From assembly GCA_947500415.1 (NCBI GenBank), contig CANMRT010000002.1, positions 1,088,819 to 1,152,818 of the forward strand: DNA of 64,000 bases, in the 5' to 3' direction. Source of the DNA: an uncultured Roseicyclus sp. (GTDB lineage Bacteria > Pseudomonadota > Alphaproteobacteria > Rhodobacterales > Rhodobacteraceae). Below are positions 61,863 through 64,000 of the stretch, piece by piece. A program made the position numbers and the translations under genes. Every line of letters begins with the position of its first letter. Position 1 is the first letter of the stretch. Under the pieces are notes generated by a model. That model did no database searches and was not told the origin of the DNA. It worked only from the letters and a program-made list of their open reading frames with translations.

Positions 61863-62765
61863 TTAATTTGCGGGGGACCAGTCGGCGTCGATGTTCAGGC
61901 GATCCGGCACGGCCTCCAACAACGATTGGCCGCCGGCTACATCCGCCACTACCGCGCCCGGAAAGAACGGTGTGTCGTTGGTCAGCGACAGGCTCAAATC
62001 ACCGCGCGGTGTGGGCAGGGCCTCAAGAAAGGCTACAACCGCATCGCGCGCATACGCCGACACCAACGATTCCGGTACATTTGCCAGGAGCCCAAAGGCC
62101 ATCGCGGCCATGAACTGCATGGATTGCGGCGACAGATCATTGCCGTTGGCCTCGATGGGTGGTGCAATCGCCTCCTCGAACATGCCGTTGAACGACATGT
62201 CGAGCGACACAGAGCTGATTGCGAAATCCTCCGCCCGCATCACATAGGGCTGCCAAGCGGGCGCCTGCCCTTCCAGCGCCAGCGAGATTTCGTTGTCGTC
62301 ACCTAAATCGATCCGCAACGGAGAGACACGCAGCGTCTGATCCGCCTCGTCCCATCTCGCGTCCAAATAAATGCTCTCTGCCGTGACATCCTGCAGCCAG
62401 GCCACGTCGTCAGGTACGGTCGCCCCGGGTAGCAGCGCTACGCCGTCCGCCTGAAGCGACACTGATCCGGGCAACACCACGTCACCGTGCACCCAATCCA
62501 TCAAACCTTCGCCCAACAGCGCAGTTTCCGCGATCCGGTACGTCACGCCAAGATCTTCCACGTGGACGTCCAGCTCCGTGACCAGACAGCCCCGCGCAAA
62601 CGCTGCAGATTGCGACCCCGCGCTTTGCGTCACTTCCCAGCCGAACTCCGCATCCAGTATCGTGTAAATCTGCTCCTCAATCGCACCGCATTCCGCCGTG
62701 TTATAGGCGAAAGCGGGTGCCGCAAAGGCACCGGACAGGGCGAGGGCAAACGGAATTTCACGCAT
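61863..62765 (-). CDS. Exported protein of unknown function
   Basis: A 300-residue protein with a signal peptide (FALALSGAFAAPAFA) and no other helix. The rest is rich in Asp, Leu and Val with strand-like alternation (VSLQADGVALLPG, ISSVSLDMSF), suggesting a beta-rich periplasmic protein. I recognise no family. ATG 62765 is preceded by GGAG. Two DnaA-box-like sequences lie just upstream. It abuts the DMT transporter gene. Confidence 0.68.
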   Translation of the reverse strand: MREIPFALALSGAFAAPAFAYNTAECGAIEEQIYTILDAEFGWEVTQSAGSQSAAFARGCLVTELDVHVEDLGVTYRIAETALLGEGLMDWVHGDVVLPGSVSLQADGVALLPGATVPDDVAWLQDVTAESIYLDARWDEADQTLRVSPLRIDLGDDNEISLALEGQAPAWQPYVMRAEDFAISSVSLDMSFNGMFEEAIAPPIEANGNDLSPQSMQFMAAMAFGLLANVPESLVSAYARDAVVAFLEALPTPRGDLSLSLTNDTPFFPGAVVADVAGGQSLLEAVPDRLNIDADWSPAN

Positions 62766-62781
62766 TCAGCGGTCTCCAATT

Positions 62782-62801
62782 TTATCCACAAGACTGTGGA
62801 T
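62782..62801. promoter_or_regulatory. Inverted pair of DnaA-box-like sequences
   Basis: TTATCCACA at 62782-62790 is an exact DnaA consensus box; TGTGGAT at 62795-62801 is the inverted half and, with the next bases, a one-mismatch box. Together they form a 7-bp inverted repeat in the short gap between ftsY and the exported protein gene. Could be DnaA-responsive or simply a hairpin. Confidence 0.45.
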
Positions 62802-62806
62802 GAATG

Positions 62807-64000
<1,194 letters not shown>

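Overview
The window is GC-rich, densely packed chromosomal DNA from an alphaproteobacterium of the Rhodobacterales (Roseobacter group). The evidence is the close match of CtaD, IlvC, GatA and CarA to Rhodobacter/Ruegeria-type proteins, a type A RNase P RNA, an intergenic repeat family typical of this order, a CtrA-type promoter, and catabolic genes common in marine roseobacters (methanethiol oxidase, polyamine-type ABC transporter, 8-oxoguanine deaminase). I see no prophage, insertion sequence, CRISPR array or plasmid gene. Most of the window is core genome with small accessory pockets.

0-10 kb: the end of an AEC-family carrier; a five-gene minus-strand ABC operon (ATPase, binding protein, DUF1330 protein, two permeases that both carry unusual insertions); an MsbA-like exporter; and methanethiol oxidase coupled to an unknown membrane protein. 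10-20 kb: a DUF4173 membrane protein with a two-component system; an MDR dehydrogenase; then a GcvA-like LysR regulator divergent from a four-gene operon (AA_synth protein, alpha/beta hydrolase, luciferase-like flavin enzyme, aldehyde dehydrogenase) that looks like an uncharacterised catabolic pathway. 20-30 kb: tRNA-Leu(GAG); a secreted peptidoglycan-binding protein; twin DUF2306 proteins opposite a membrane LytTR regulator; lipB; a sulfotransferase and a glycosyltransferase; then ctaD (cytochrome aa3 subunit I with a long inserted loop), followed in the same operon by two small proteins that resemble the last helices of CtaD itself, and DUF2244.

30-43 kb: a membrane-anchored AraC regulator and a 53-residue secreted protein; a YqeY protein; carA; a CtrA-box-preceded glycosyltransferase fused to an MshEN-like domain; a GntR regulator; a HAD nucleotidase; a UbiH-type monooxygenase; a class V aminotransferase with two tandem Lrp regulators divergent from ilvC. 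43-54 kb: acetyltransferases, transporters, a CAP-domain protein, 8-oxoguanine deaminase with an IMPase-family phosphatase, an XRE regulator, quinone oxidoreductase, LysR/DUF1127, a Bax-inhibitor-like protein, a rhodanese-chrA pair and rpmG. 54-64 kb: a frameshifted metal-dependent hydrolase, gatCA, an Excalibur lipoprotein, a peptidoglycan amidase, rnpB, tadA, an RluB-type synthase, yciB, a DMT transporter, a secreted protein, and ftsY, which runs off the window through a hexanucleotide repeat.

The observations most worth following up are the CtaD-derived small proteins, the LysR-controlled four-gene catabolic operon, the matching permease insertions, the phased CtrA boxes in front of the MshEN-glycosyltransferase, and a perfect 19-bp inverted repeat upstream of lipB. 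All assignments come from reading the sequence; no database search was run.
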